Shown in pieces: positions 19,370-28,826 of a DNA stretch of 40,221 nt. Both the position numbers and the translations under genes were made by a program. The stretch comes from Candidatus Aenigmatarchaeota archaeon (GTDB lineage: Archaea > Aenigmatarchaeota > Aenigmatarchaeia > QMZP01 > QMZT01): assembly GCA_003663325.1 (NCBI GenBank), contig QMZT01000005.1, positions 1-40,221 on the forward strand, in the 5' to 3' direction. Below the pieces are notes generated by a model, which did not search any database, had not been told where the DNA came from, and saw only the letters and a program-made list of their open reading frames with translations. Numbering within the stretch: the stretch's first letter is position 1; each line of letters starts with the position of its first letter.

Positions 19370-22300
19370 ATGAGGATTTTGGTTTTCATTTTGGCAATAT
19401 TAATTGTGTTGCCCACACCTTTGTTTGCCATGCAAATAAATCCACGGGTTCACGGTGATATTATAAAAATACTTCCATTTAAAGATTTCTATATAATTGC
19501 AAGCAGCAATGGTATTTTCGTTTTTAATAAAAACGGCAAGCTAATAAATTTTGTCGATATAAAGGATGTCTCGGATATAGGGATAAGCGATAGCATGCTT
19601 ATTGTAACAACCCATACCCAGCTAGTTCCAAACGTTCTCGCGTACAGCCTTTATGATCTAAACAAGCTATGGGAATTTGAGCCGAAGATGGAGGTTTTTG
19701 ATGAGTATCTGGTATGGGATGAGAAAGAGACAAGAAGCTGGTGTGTAAAGATATTCGGCAAAGATATTGGTATATGTTCTGGGCATACCTTTTATCTAAT
19801 GGATAAAAATGGGCACGTAGTGCGTAGCTTTAGAGCAGAGAATGATGTATGGGATGCTGAGAAGCTTGGTGATGAGTATTACCTTGCAACACAGGATGGC
19901 GATGTGTATATTTTGGATAGCAATCTAAAATTTAAATCAAAGATAAATGTTGTCAAGGAGTTCAAGCTTATTGATCCTGTGACAAATACAACGAGAGCTA
20001 GATTCAAAAGATCTACGTGGCAAACCCTTAGCTATAATGATGGTATAGCGGCTGCTTGTGAAGATGGACGTGTGGTGTTTTTGGAGAATAGCAGGGTTAA
20101 ATGGGACAGCGTGGTTGAGGAACAGAGCAAGAGCTTGCTTTATATGTACTATCAGGAGATAGACAGAGAGACGGGGTTTGGGGATAGAAATTTCAGGAAT
20201 GTAAAGATAATAAAGGCTGAAGATGGCATCGTGGTGTATACAAAAAACAAGATAGCATTGCTAAGGGATGGTGATATAGTATGGGAAAGAGATGTTAATC
20301 TTGAGCTTGCTAAAAACCTTTGCATTCATAATAACTTACTCTATGTACCTCAAAAACCAAAAAAGAGTGAAAGTATAGCGATCTATTGGGTACAGAATGG
20401 GAGCAAAAAGGGAACCATATTTATAGAGAATCCCGTGCAGGAGATTGAAAGCTATTATCTTTTCTGCGGGAAAGATGGGATTATTTTAGCCTCAGATAAT
20501 GAGATAAAATATCTTAGCTATAGGGAGGATGTTAAATGGTATTTCCCGAGGGCAAGGGAGTATGATGAGATTATAGACGGAGATATGATATTTCTTGTAC
20601 CAAAGATGAGAAGGAGCGAGGAGCCCCTTGATCCGTGGATAGCATATTTCATTATAGCCATGGATAAAGATGGGAACATAGTATGGGAATATACCCTGCC
20701 CTATGAGAAGAGGAAGAAAGGTGGTATAGCGGATATAGAGGTTTCGAAAAATTTTATAGCCCTGGCATATATAAGGAGTTCAGAAAAAGGCTACGATGAA
20801 CTCATAGTTTTAAACAGAACGAACGGTAGGGTTATTTATGAAGGCAATGTAACGAAAAGGGTTTATGCTGGCATACTTGATAAGTACCTTCTTAATAAAA
20901 CCCTTATGAGAATAGTAAGGAGCTTTGATTTTAGCGTGCTTGATAACATCCTATCAGAAATAAAGGAAGGAAGGATAGAGGATGCGATAAATATGTATGG
21001 AGAAGAGGAGGTAATGAGATGGATGAGCATGCTGGAAAAGCTTCCTTTAGATATAGAACTGCTTGAGAAGCTTAGAGGTATTGATTTTAAACGCATACAC
21101 GAGTATATGCTAAGAAAGAATATAAGGGATATAAGCGTGGGTGATATGAATGCCGATGGTGTTGCAGATATAATAGTCTCTGCCCGAGATTTCATGCTGG
21201 TTCTGGATGGAAGGAATTTAAAGGAAATAATGTTTAAAGACCCTAGGCGATGGAGATATAACGATATTGAGATAAACAGACCATTTGCGAGGAACTTTAC
21301 GGCAAACTGGTACGAAGAGGATGATACAATTGTTGTTCCTATAAATGATTTTAACAATGACAGCAAGCCAGAGCTTTTTGTTTATAAGCATGATAGATAC
21401 GGCCTGGTTGAGAGCTTTGGCAGGGATTACAGAAAGGTTTGGATGGAGAAGGGAATAGAGAATATAATTAGCGAAAGGACAAGGGTGGTGGAGGATATGG
21501 ATGGTGATGGCATGCAAGAGTTCATGATCTCCAGATGGAGGAAAAATCAGCCTGATATAATAGAAATAATAAGCATAAAAAGTAGAAGGAGGCTTGCAAG
21601 TATTGAAGGAAGCAAAGTACATATAAAATTTAACGCAGGGGATGTGGACGGGGATGGTAAGAATGAAAGCTTAGCGTTTTTTGATATGGAAGGAGGGATG
21701 GTAAAGATATTTAGTCCCACAAAAGTGATATGGGAGTACAAATACGTAGATGATTTCTGGGATGTGTGGAGAAGCTACGGGTACCTTTTCCCTATAGAGG
21801 TTGTAAGAGATGTGAATGGTGATGGGGTCAGGGATGTTGCAATTGGGTTGGTAAGGAGATGGGATAGTGGTGCTAAGATAATCTTTTTCGATGCAAAACA
21901 GAAAAACGTGATAAAAGAGGTGGAGATAGAAAAAAGCAAGAGATATGATGACGGGGATTGGACCTATGTAAATGAGATAGTAGCAAATGGTAATCTATTA
22001 GCTATAGCACTACCTGCGATTAACGGGAAATCTGGCAAGGTGATCATATATGATATGGAAAATGACAAGATAGTTGGCATAGTTCATGAAAGTGTTAGAA
22101 GGATTTTGAGACTTGGGAGCGGGTTTTTATTCATGAGGAATGATGGTGGGCTTGTACCGTTTGATGTGCCTGAGCCCATTGAGGTAAGTATTAAGACAGA
22201 GGGTAATAAAGCTCACATAGAATGGGATAGAGAGGGATATGCAAAGGTTTATGTTGATGGCGCGCTTGCTGGCAGGAGAAGGGGCAGAGGGATGGATATT

Positions 22301-22477
22301 GTATTGGATAATGGGGAGCATGAGATAACAGTAAGTGTACTTAGCAAGGGGTATGAAAACTTTGCAACAACCAAAGCTAAGATATTTGTTCCATCAAGCC
22401 TATCAACACTTAATATAGTGCTTGTACTAATCATAGCTACTCTGGTGGTGGTAAAGGTATGGGCAATGAAGAGATAG
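19370..22477 (+). CDS. Secreted, membrane-anchored beta-propeller protein with FG-GAP/EF-hand-like repeats and C-terminal TM helix
   Basis: Signal peptide MRILVFILAILIVLPTPLFA; Ca-binding-like repeats DMNADGVADIIVSA, DMDGDGMQEFMIS, DVDGDGKNESLAF, DVNGDGVRDVAIGL; C-terminal TLNIVLVLIIATLVVVKVW. Confidence 0.75.
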   Translation: MRILVFILAILIVLPTPLFAMQINPRVHGDIIKILPFKDFYIIASSNGIFVFNKNGKLINFVDIKDVSDIGISDSMLIVTTHTQLVPNVLAYSLYDLNKLWEFEPKMEVFDEYLVWDEKETRSWCVKIFGKDIGICSGHTFYLMDKNGHVVRSFRAENDVWDAEKLGDEYYLATQDGDVYILDSNLKFKSKINVVKEFKLIDPVTNTTRARFKRSTWQTLSYNDGIAAACEDGRVVFLENSRVKWDSVVEEQSKSLLYMYYQEIDRETGFGDRNFRNVKIIKAEDGIVVYTKNKIALLRDGDIVWERDVNLELAKNLCIHNNLLYVPQKPKKSESIAIYWVQNGSKKGTIFIENPVQEIESYYLFCGKDGIILASDNEIKYLSYREDVKWYFPRAREYDEIIDGDMIFLVPKMRRSEEPLDPWIAYFIIAMDKDGNIVWEYTLPYEKRKKGGIADIEVSKNFIALAYIRSSEKGYDELIVLNRTNGRVIYEGNVTKRVYAGILDKYLLNKTLMRIVRSFDFSVLDNILSEIKEGRIEDAINMYGEEEVMRWMSMLEKLPLDIELLEKLRGIDFKRIHEYMLRKNIRDISVGDMNADGVADIIVSARDFMLVLDGRNLKEIMFKDPRRWRYNDIEINRPFARNFTANWYEEDDTIVVPINDFNNDSKPELFVYKHDRYGLVESFGRDYRKVWMEKGIENIISERTRVVEDMDGDGMQEFMISRWRKNQPDIIEIISIKSRRRLASIEGSKVHIKFNAGDVDGDGKNESLAFFDMEGGMVKIFSPTKVIWEYKYVDDFWDVWRSYGYLFPIEVVRDVNGDGVRDVAIGLVRRWDSGAKIIFFDAKQKNVIKEVEIEKSKRYDDGDWTYVNEIVANGNLLAIALPAINGKSGKVIIYDMENDKIVGIVHESVRRILRLGSGFLFMRNDGGLVPFDVPEPIEVSIKTEGNKAHIEWDREGYAKVYVDGALAGRRRGRGMDIVLDNGEHEITVSVLSKGYENFATTKAKIFVPSSLSTLNIVLVLIIATLVVVKVWAMKR

Positions 22478-23400
22478 CAATAAAAACGGAAGGGTTGAGA
22501 AAGGTTTTTGGTAGATTCAGGAAAAGGATAGTAGCTGTTAAAGAGCTGAATATGGAGATAGAGAGGTCAACAATCCACGGATTTATTGGTCCTAATGGAG
22601 CTGGAAAAACAACAACAATAAAGATGCTTGTTGGTGCTATAAGGCCAACGAAAGGCAAAGCCTTTATATTTGATGAGCCCGTTGGAAGTGTAAAGGCAAA
22701 ACGTTATATAGGCTACTCCCCAGAGCATCCAAACTTTTACCCAATGAGTGCCATAGACTTCCTTATCTACATGGGTAGGATTTCGGGTATGAAAAGAGAA
22801 GAGGCGAGAAAAAGAGCAAAAGAGCTCATGGAATGGATAGGGCTGGAGGGCTTTGAGAATAAAAATGCACAGCGTTTTAGTGCCGGTATGAAACAGAAAC
22901 TTAGCATAGTGCAGGCATTGATCCATGACCCAGATATACTAATCCTGGATGAGCCTACAGCAAACCTTGACCCCATAGGCAGGTTTGAGGTTATAGGAAA
23001 GATAGGGGAGCTTGCGAGAAAGGAAAGGAAGACGGTATTCATAAGTAGTCATATACTTTATGAGCTGGAGAAGATAGTAGACCACGTTACTATAATAAAG
23101 CGTGGCAATGTCTTGCTTCAGAGTAGTATCGCATCCCTCAGGAAAAGATTTTCGGAGAATCATTTTATAATAGATACCTCCTCAAACAAGCAATTTATAA
23201 AAAGGCTGGAAGGTATTGGTAACGTAAAGAAGGTATGGATAAACCATGAAGGTAAAATAGAGGTTAATGTCTCCAACGGGGAAAGATTTAAGAAAGAGCT
23301 GATCGATTTAGTAAAAAATAGCAACATTATTATGAATGAATTCTCGCCTTACAAAATGTCACTAGAAAACATATTTATAAAGCTCGTGGAGAGTGAGTAG
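22459..23400 (+). CDS. ABC transporter ATP-binding protein
   Basis: GFIGPNGAGKTTTIKML Walker A; RFSAGMKQKLSIVQALIHDPDILILDEPTANLDP signature and Walker B; overlaps the preceding CDS. Confidence 0.95.
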   Translation: MGNEEIAIKTEGLRKVFGRFRKRIVAVKELNMEIERSTIHGFIGPNGAGKTTTIKMLVGAIRPTKGKAFIFDEPVGSVKAKRYIGYSPEHPNFYPMSAIDFLIYMGRISGMKREEARKRAKELMEWIGLEGFENKNAQRFSAGMKQKLSIVQALIHDPDILILDEPTANLDPIGRFEVIGKIGELARKERKTVFISSHILYELEKIVDHVTIIKRGNVLLQSSIASLRKRFSENHFIIDTSSNKQFIKRLEGIGNVKKVWINHEGKIEVNVSNGERFKKELIDLVKNSNIIMNEFSPYKMSLENIFIKLVESE

Positions 23401-24340
23401 TATGTCTGGTATTTATGTTGTATTTGAGAAGGCTCTGAAGGACAATTTAAAAATAAAGTATCTTGCAATATACATTGCCATAGCATTATTGCCATTTCTT
23501 ATGTTTGCAAATCTTTCTGAAGAAGCCAAGCTTTTCTCCACTCTGAATGTTGAGTTAAGAGCAGAGTATATTGCAGGCTTTTATACAATTTTCTCATTTT
23601 TTTGGTTAGCAGGCATTGCTTTAGCTGTGCTTGCTGTCTTTATTTGCTCAGGATTTGTTGCAGATGAGCTTGCCAATAGGACACTTTTGCTCATGTCAAG
23701 TAAGCCTATAAAGCGCACGCATTTCATACTGGCTAAATTTGCAGCCTTTTTCATAACAGCCTTGCTTTTTGCATTTCTCTCGTTCTTCTTTTCCATATAC
23801 CTTTGGGCCTCGCTCTTTAATTTAGATATTTTTTCATTCTCAAAATTCCTACCATTTATATTACCATTACTCTTCTACTCCGTCTTTGTTATACTCGTTT
23901 TTGGCTCCCTTGCCACCGCGCTATCTACAATATTCTCCACCAGAATGAAAGCCTTACTACCATTGATTGCAATAATCATGCTTGCATTCTTTGCATTCAT
24001 CCCAATAAGAAGCGCTGCTCAATCGCTTGGAGTCTATAATAAGTACTACCTGGATATGCTGGATTTGGGCTACGATCTGGGCAATATTTACATAAACATG
24101 CTAGATAGCTATGGAATAAAGCTCATACCACCAATGCAATCTGTAATGGGCACATTTACAGGCGTATATAAGATTCCAAGGCATGGTCTAAGGATTGATT
24201 ACGATCATGGCATAATATTGAGAGAGCTGGAAAAAACAAGGTATCACAGCCTTAAGCATTCAATGGTCAAATGGCTTATAGCTCCAGCAATCCTGCTCTT
24301 GATTGGCATATTTTTATTCAATAGGAAGGATGTACATTAA
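23393..24340 (+). CDS. ABC-2 type transporter permease
   Basis: About six hydrophobic segments; FVADELANRTLLLMSSKPIKRTHFILAKFAAFFITALLFAFLSFFF; overlaps the ATP-binding subunit by 8 nt. Confidence 0.88.
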   Translation: MSSMSGIYVVFEKALKDNLKIKYLAIYIAIALLPFLMFANLSEEAKLFSTLNVELRAEYIAGFYTIFSFFWLAGIALAVLAVFICSGFVADELANRTLLLMSSKPIKRTHFILAKFAAFFITALLFAFLSFFFSIYLWASLFNLDIFSFSKFLPFILPLLFYSVFVILVFGSLATALSTIFSTRMKALLPLIAIIMLAFFAFIPIRSAAQSLGVYNKYYLDMLDLGYDLGNIYINMLDSYGIKLIPPMQSVMGTFTGVYKIPRHGLRIDYDHGIILRELEKTRYHSLKHSMVKWLIAPAILLLIGIFLFNRKDVH

Positions 24341-24380
24341 TCCTTAAAAACCAATTTAAATCATTCATCTTATTTTAAAT

Positions 24381-24671
24381 ATGCTTAGAGTTCATAAAGA
24401 GATTATTAACGAGTTTAGAAGGCTTAAGGATGCAAAGATAGTGATATTTGGGTCCGTGGCCAGGGGTAATTACGGGCTTGATTCTGACATAGATATAGCT
24501 ATAATAAGTAATAATGATGTTAGGGAGAGAGCAAGAAAAATCGCTGATAGTATATTTGCCAAGTATGGTAAACTAGTTTCACTTAAATTTCTAAATGAAG
24601 AAGAATTTAAAAAAGGTAAAAGTCCTTTAGTGAAAGAAATAAGGAGAGGAATTATATGGAAGACGAGATGA
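24381..24671 (+). CDS. Minimal nucleotidyltransferase (MNT) domain protein
   Basis: IVIFGSVARGNYGLDSDIDIAII: GSx10DxD nucleotidyltransferase motif; 96 aa. Confidence 0.88.
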   Translation: MLRVHKEIINEFRRLKDAKIVIFGSVARGNYGLDSDIDIAIISNNDVRERARKIADSIFAKYGKLVSLKFLNEEEFKKGKSPLVKEIRRGIIWKTR

Positions 24672-25054
24672 AAGAGCTAATAAAGGAGGAGTTAAAGACA
24701 GCAAAGAGGAGGTTGGATGCAGCCAAGCTTTTATTTAGAAATAATATGCTTGAGGATGCGATAAGCAGGGTTTATTACGCCGTATTTTATGCTGCAAAAG
24801 CTATGCTTAACTCTGCTGGCTATGATGCAAAGACACATAAAGGGCTTATTTCGGAGTTTGGGCTAAGGTTTGTTAAAGAAGGTATTGTACCAAAAAGGTA
24901 CGGAGGTGTATTAAGACGTATTTTTGAGGCTAGAGAAAGTAGCGATTATGAAATTTATGCCATTTTCGAGAACACAGAGGTTAAAGAACTTTTAAAGCAG
25001 GCAGAAGATTTTATAAATATGGCGGAAAAGTTTGTTAGGGAAAGAATTTCATAA
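24656..25054 (+). CDS. HEPN domain protein (MNT partner)
   Basis: AKRRLDAAKLLFRNNMLEDAISRVYYAVFYAAKAMLNSAGYDAKTHKGLISEFG...EARESSDYEIYA; overlaps the MNT gene. Confidence 0.87.
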   Translation: MEDEMKELIKEELKTAKRRLDAAKLLFRNNMLEDAISRVYYAVFYAAKAMLNSAGYDAKTHKGLISEFGLRFVKEGIVPKRYGGVLRRIFEARESSDYEIYAIFENTEVKELLKQAEDFINMAEKFVRERIS

Positions 25055-25058
25055 AACC

Positions 25059-26006
25059 TCATGAACTTTTTATCCTGTAACTTGCATGCCCACTTTTCCT
25101 TAAAATCCCTTCTTCTTGATACAGCATAGTAATATATTTCATAGCGTTGAACAGACTCCTTCTACTACCAAATATGCGTTCAGCAACATCTGTTGGTCTC
25201 GCCTCCCCTTCTTCTTTTAGATACTTTATTATTTGCTCTTTCCAATAATCTTTTGATTTTCTATTGATACGGGGCGATACACTGGCATATAACTCAACAC
25301 CTTTAGTAGCATAATCGCTAAATAACTCACTATCCTCTTTGAATCTTTCAAATAACCTTTTCATTTCCTTTAGCTCGTTACCCCCTTTAACGGCATCCCT
25401 TAGCTTTCTTGTAAATTCATCCGCAAACACCTTACCTTTAGGTGTTAACTTAACATATGAGCTTTTTCTATGTTGTTCATATTCTATGAGCCCTGCGTCT
25501 TTTAATGCCAACAAAGTGTATACAAGAGATGAGTGAAGATCTAGCTCTCTTTCAATCTCTGCCTTGGTTTTATCCCCCTCTAATAACATCTCTAGTGTCC
25601 TAAACCTATTGTAAGGCGCCCTGCTGTCACCAGATGAGTTTGCAGAGCCAAGTATGCAGAACAAGGACTCATCAATATCATTTGCTGTTTTTAATGAATA
25701 CGCAGCTACAGGTTGACCAAATATTTCCCCCCTTTCCGATAGCGCATAATATTTGTTTCTTTTGTAGACACCTCTAAACACAAAACCTCCAGGTAATAAT
25801 GAGGATTCGATATAACCATCAATCACACTGCAGCTTGGTTTCCATGGGGTTTTTAGCAATTTATAAAGCCTTTCCGCAAGCTCACCCCTTCTTTGCGGAT
25901 ACCACTCCATTACCATCATCAGTACCTGCTTTGGCTCAACATTTGAGATGCGAGAAAGAAGCGACTCTAAGAGCATTTCACTTCTTAAGTACCTTCTTTC
26001 TACCAT
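25059..26006 (-). CDS. Winged-helix transcriptional regulator-like protein
   Basis: RFRTLEMLLEGDKTKAEIERELDLHSSLVYTLLALKDAGLIEYEQHRKSSYVKLTPKG wHTH; a second wHTH-like C-terminal region ARPTDVAERIFGSRRSLFNAMKYITML. Confidence 0.65.
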   Translation of the reverse strand: MVERRYLRSEMLLESLLSRISNVEPKQVLMMVMEWYPQRRGELAERLYKLLKTPWKPSCSVIDGYIESSLLPGGFVFRGVYKRNKYYALSERGEIFGQPVAAYSLKTANDIDESLFCILGSANSSGDSRAPYNRFRTLEMLLEGDKTKAEIERELDLHSSLVYTLLALKDAGLIEYEQHRKSSYVKLTPKGKVFADEFTRKLRDAVKGGNELKEMKRLFERFKEDSELFSDYATKGVELYASVSPRINRKSKDYWKEQIIKYLKEEGEARPTDVAERIFGSRRSLFNAMKYITMLYQEEGILRKSGHASYRIKSS

Positions 26007-26047
26007 ATTACTACTTAACAGAAGGAAACTTTAAATTTTTTTCTCCG

Positions 26048-26623
26048 TTACTTGATTAATCCCTTCTTTTTCATTAGCAAATATGGATAGCCCCTCTTAT
26101 CTGTTTTTGAGATATCAATCCCTAAGGATTTGGCAAATTCAAAAAGCTTTTCTCTTGCACTCTTTATGCCTCCAAAATCCTTTATTGCCTCAATCTCTAT
26201 GAAATAACCAAGCTCTTTAACCCTGTCTAACGCTATTTCAAATTCATCATTATAGAGGTAAACCTCCCTCTCCTTCACCACGGTGACCAATTTCTTAAAA
26301 TTTAGAGCAGAAAATATCTTAGCCAGAGCTTCATGGCTTTTGACCTCAGTTTCAAACTCATCACAATGAGTAGTTACTTCAACATTTTCAGGGTAATAAT
26401 GTTTGTAATTCAAAATAACCTTATCACCCCTTCTTCTTATACTTAGCCATTCAAATGGGAATTTGGGCCGTATAAAATTTCTATGAGCTGGAGTAAAGTA
26501 TTCATCTATTTGCTTTGTTTTCTTTACAAACTTTGCAATCCTTTTTATTTTACTCCTTACCCTTGAGAAGGTATTTTCATTAAGTGGGATCTTGATCTCA
26601 ATCTCTATATTATTGGTTGCCAT
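26048..26623 (-). CDS. CYTH domain protein (class IV adenylate cyclase / thiamine-triphosphatase-like)
   Basis: IEIEIKIPLNENTF N-terminal ExExK motif; DEYFTP; WLSIRRRGD; YFIEIEAI. Confidence 0.83.
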   Translation of the reverse strand: MATNNIEIEIKIPLNENTFSRVRSKIKRIAKFVKKTKQIDEYFTPAHRNFIRPKFPFEWLSIRRRGDKVILNYKHYYPENVEVTTHCDEFETEVKSHEALAKIFSALNFKKLVTVVKEREVYLYNDEFEIALDRVKELGYFIEIEAIKDFGGIKSAREKLFEFAKSLGIDISKTDKRGYPYLLMKKKGLIK

Positions 26624-26677
26624 AATTAATTAAATGATTAAAGCAATAAAATCTTTACCTTTCCTGAAATTTAACTT

Positions 26678-27880
26678 TTAGTAAGTTAGACCAAAAAGGT
26701 AAATGGAACGTTCTTTTCCCGACAAATTTACACCTTCTTTAACGAGATAAGCATTTTCTAGATCAAGAATTTGCCTTGAGCTTTTTGATTTACCACCTAC
26801 TTCGAATATGTAATTCCCAACGACAAAATCTGGTGTCCTTCTAATCTTTCCTGTTTTAAGATAAAAGCAATCACCAACATGCTGAACGAAAAAATCCTCT
26901 CTAATGCTTCCCTTCTCTGGCAAAATCCCATAATATGAGCACAAGGCACTTCTCAAAGAAAGCGGCATCAAAATCTTGTCCTCTTTCCTCACACTTTTCC
27001 TTCCCTTTGCATAAGGACCTATTTTATAAAGTATCCCAGACCTTTCTAGAGAGGATATAATCTCTTTAACAAGCTTTATACTTATTCCCAGATTTTTTGA
27101 TAGGCCCGAATAACTCAACTCAGCTGGCTTTGATATGGCTACACTTTTAATAATCTTATAAACAGCATCTATATAGTAATTATCGATCTCTCTGAGGTAT
27201 GCAAGATCGTATCTTATTGTTCTTTCAAGAATATTTATGTACACCTCCGGGTTCCTTTCAAAGAATGCAGCTGGCAGGGCGTCAAAATTCACATAAGAGG
27301 AGTAATAGGTTATATACGGCATTAGCATTCTCTCAAATTCCTTTACCTTGCCTTTAATAATGCTCTCAATATTCAATTTCGGGAGAAGTTTATTAGAAAC
27401 AAAGTATATATATTCTCTGAACGAGAGTGGTTTTATCTCATGAAACCTCGCTCTTCTCGAAAGCTCAGAACCTTTTGCCTTTAAGTATATAGCGGAGGAG
27501 CCTGATGCTATAATCTTTGAGCGGGTTTCGTCATAAAATATCTTTATGTCCTTCTCCCACTCTGGAAGCACATGAATCTCATCAATAAGAAATGTCTTGT
27601 AGCGTTTCGCATATGCATAATGAAGCAGCTCGAGAAGAGAAACTCCATGTTTCAAAACAATTTCACTATTGATAAATATCGCATCTTTCTCATTTTTATA
27701 GATCTCTGAAAGGAGTGTTGTTTTCCCGCTGCCTCTTATTCCTGAGATAACAGATATCCCGCTATATTCTTGTATTTCTTTTATAATACCTCTGCTCAAT
27801 GGTCTTAATCTCTTTACCATGCTTCTTTCAGCTATATTTGAAGACACGGTTACTATTGATGAAAAGCTTTTCTCGTCCAT
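26678..27880 (-). CDS. COG1373-like AAA+ ATPase (DUF4143-type)
   Basis: ISGIRGSGKTTLLSEIYK Walker A; KTFLIDEIHVLPEWEKDIKIFYDETRSKIIASGSSAIYLKAKGSELSRRARFHEIKPLSFREYI. Confidence 0.88.
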   Translation of the reverse strand: MDEKSFSSIVTVSSNIAERSMVKRLRPLSRGIIKEIQEYSGISVISGIRGSGKTTLLSEIYKNEKDAIFINSEIVLKHGVSLLELLHYAYAKRYKTFLIDEIHVLPEWEKDIKIFYDETRSKIIASGSSAIYLKAKGSELSRRARFHEIKPLSFREYIYFVSNKLLPKLNIESIIKGKVKEFERMLMPYITYYSSYVNFDALPAAFFERNPEVYINILERTIRYDLAYLREIDNYYIDAVYKIIKSVAISKPAELSYSGLSKNLGISIKLVKEIISSLERSGILYKIGPYAKGRKSVRKEDKILMPLSLRSALCSYYGILPEKGSIREDFFVQHVGDCFYLKTGKIRRTPDFVVGNYIFEVGGKSKSSRQILDLENAYLVKEGVNLSGKERSIYLFGLTY

Positions 27881-27910
27881 GAATATAATTTCTTTTTCTT
27901 AAAAATAAAA

Positions 27911-27960
27911 AACTTTCCTATTGGAAAGTTATTTTGAAGAAAAACTTTCCCAGGGGGAAG
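27911..27960. promoter_or_regulatory. Tandem inverted repeats: AACTTTCC-TATT-GGAAAGTT, then AACTTTCCCAGGGGGAAG
   Basis: 27911-27918/27923-27930 are an exact 8-bp inverted repeat; a second AACTTTCC at 27943-27950 starts a weaker palindrome; upstream of the minus-strand ATPase starting at 27880. Confidence 0.6.
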
Positions 27961-28084
27961 AAATAAATTTATTGGGAGCTTGTGCTGCTTCTCGGTACTG
28001 TGCTTTTAACTCTTCACTCAGACGAAAGTTTCATATATCATACCATCGTATGATTTATTATGTTAAAATTGGGGAAAGGGTAGT

Positions 28085-28792
28085 ATGTGCAGGAAAGAAA
28101 TAAAAATAAAGGAGATACTAAATAAATTAAAATCTCTTTCCAATCCCAAAGCGATAGAAGGCATGGCAAAATTTGGTATTACACCAAAGAAAGCTTATGG
28201 TGTTTCAATACCCACTCTTAGAAAAATGGCTAAAGAAATAGGGAAAAACCATAAACTTGCTTCACAACTTTGGGATATAGACACAAGGGAAACTCGAATC
28301 TTAGCAAGTATGATTGATGAACCAGATTTAGTAACAGAAGAACAGATGGAAAGATGGGTAAGAGATTTTGATTGCTGGGAGGTTTGTGACCAGGTGTGCC
28401 AGAATCTTTTTGCTCATACCAAATTTGCCTATAAAAAAGCTATTGAGTGGAGCAAGAGAAAAGAAGAATTTATTAAAAGAGCAGGGTTTGCTTTAATGGC
28501 ACAGTTAGCTTTTAAAGACAAAAGAGCTAGTGATGTAAAATTTGAAAAATTTTTTTCAATCATAAAAAAAGAATCAACAGACGATAGAAAGTATGTGAAA
28601 AAAGCAGTTAATTGGGCATTAAGGCAAATTGGAAAACGGAATCTTAGCTTGAATAAAAAAGCAATCGAGGTTGCTAGAGAAATTCAAAAGATAAACTCAA
28701 AGACTGTTAAATGGATTGCCCAGGATGCAATAAGAGAATTAACAAGTGAAAAGATTCAAGAAAGATTGAAAAAGAAGAAAAATAATAAATAG
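28085..28792 (+). CDS. DNA alkylation repair protein, AlkD-like HEAT-repeat family
   Basis: YGVSIPTLRKMAKEIGKNHKLASQLWDIDTRETRILASMIDEP...FDCWEVCDQVCQNLF...KAVNWALRQIGKRN. Confidence 0.9.
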   Translation: MCRKEIKIKEILNKLKSLSNPKAIEGMAKFGITPKKAYGVSIPTLRKMAKEIGKNHKLASQLWDIDTRETRILASMIDEPDLVTEEQMERWVRDFDCWEVCDQVCQNLFAHTKFAYKKAIEWSKRKEEFIKRAGFALMAQLAFKDKRASDVKFEKFFSIIKKESTDDRKYVKKAVNWALRQIGKRNLSLNKKAIEVAREIQKINSKTVKWIAQDAIRELTSEKIQERLKKKKNNK

Positions 28793-28826
28793 TTAGTGAA
28801 AAAGTGACAAGGTAAGGGGTGGGAAA

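Noticed and set aside
27921-28103. 60-aa ORF upstream of AlkD
   Set aside because: It starts inside the palindromic operator and has no motifs; probably chance, though a leader peptide cannot be excluded.
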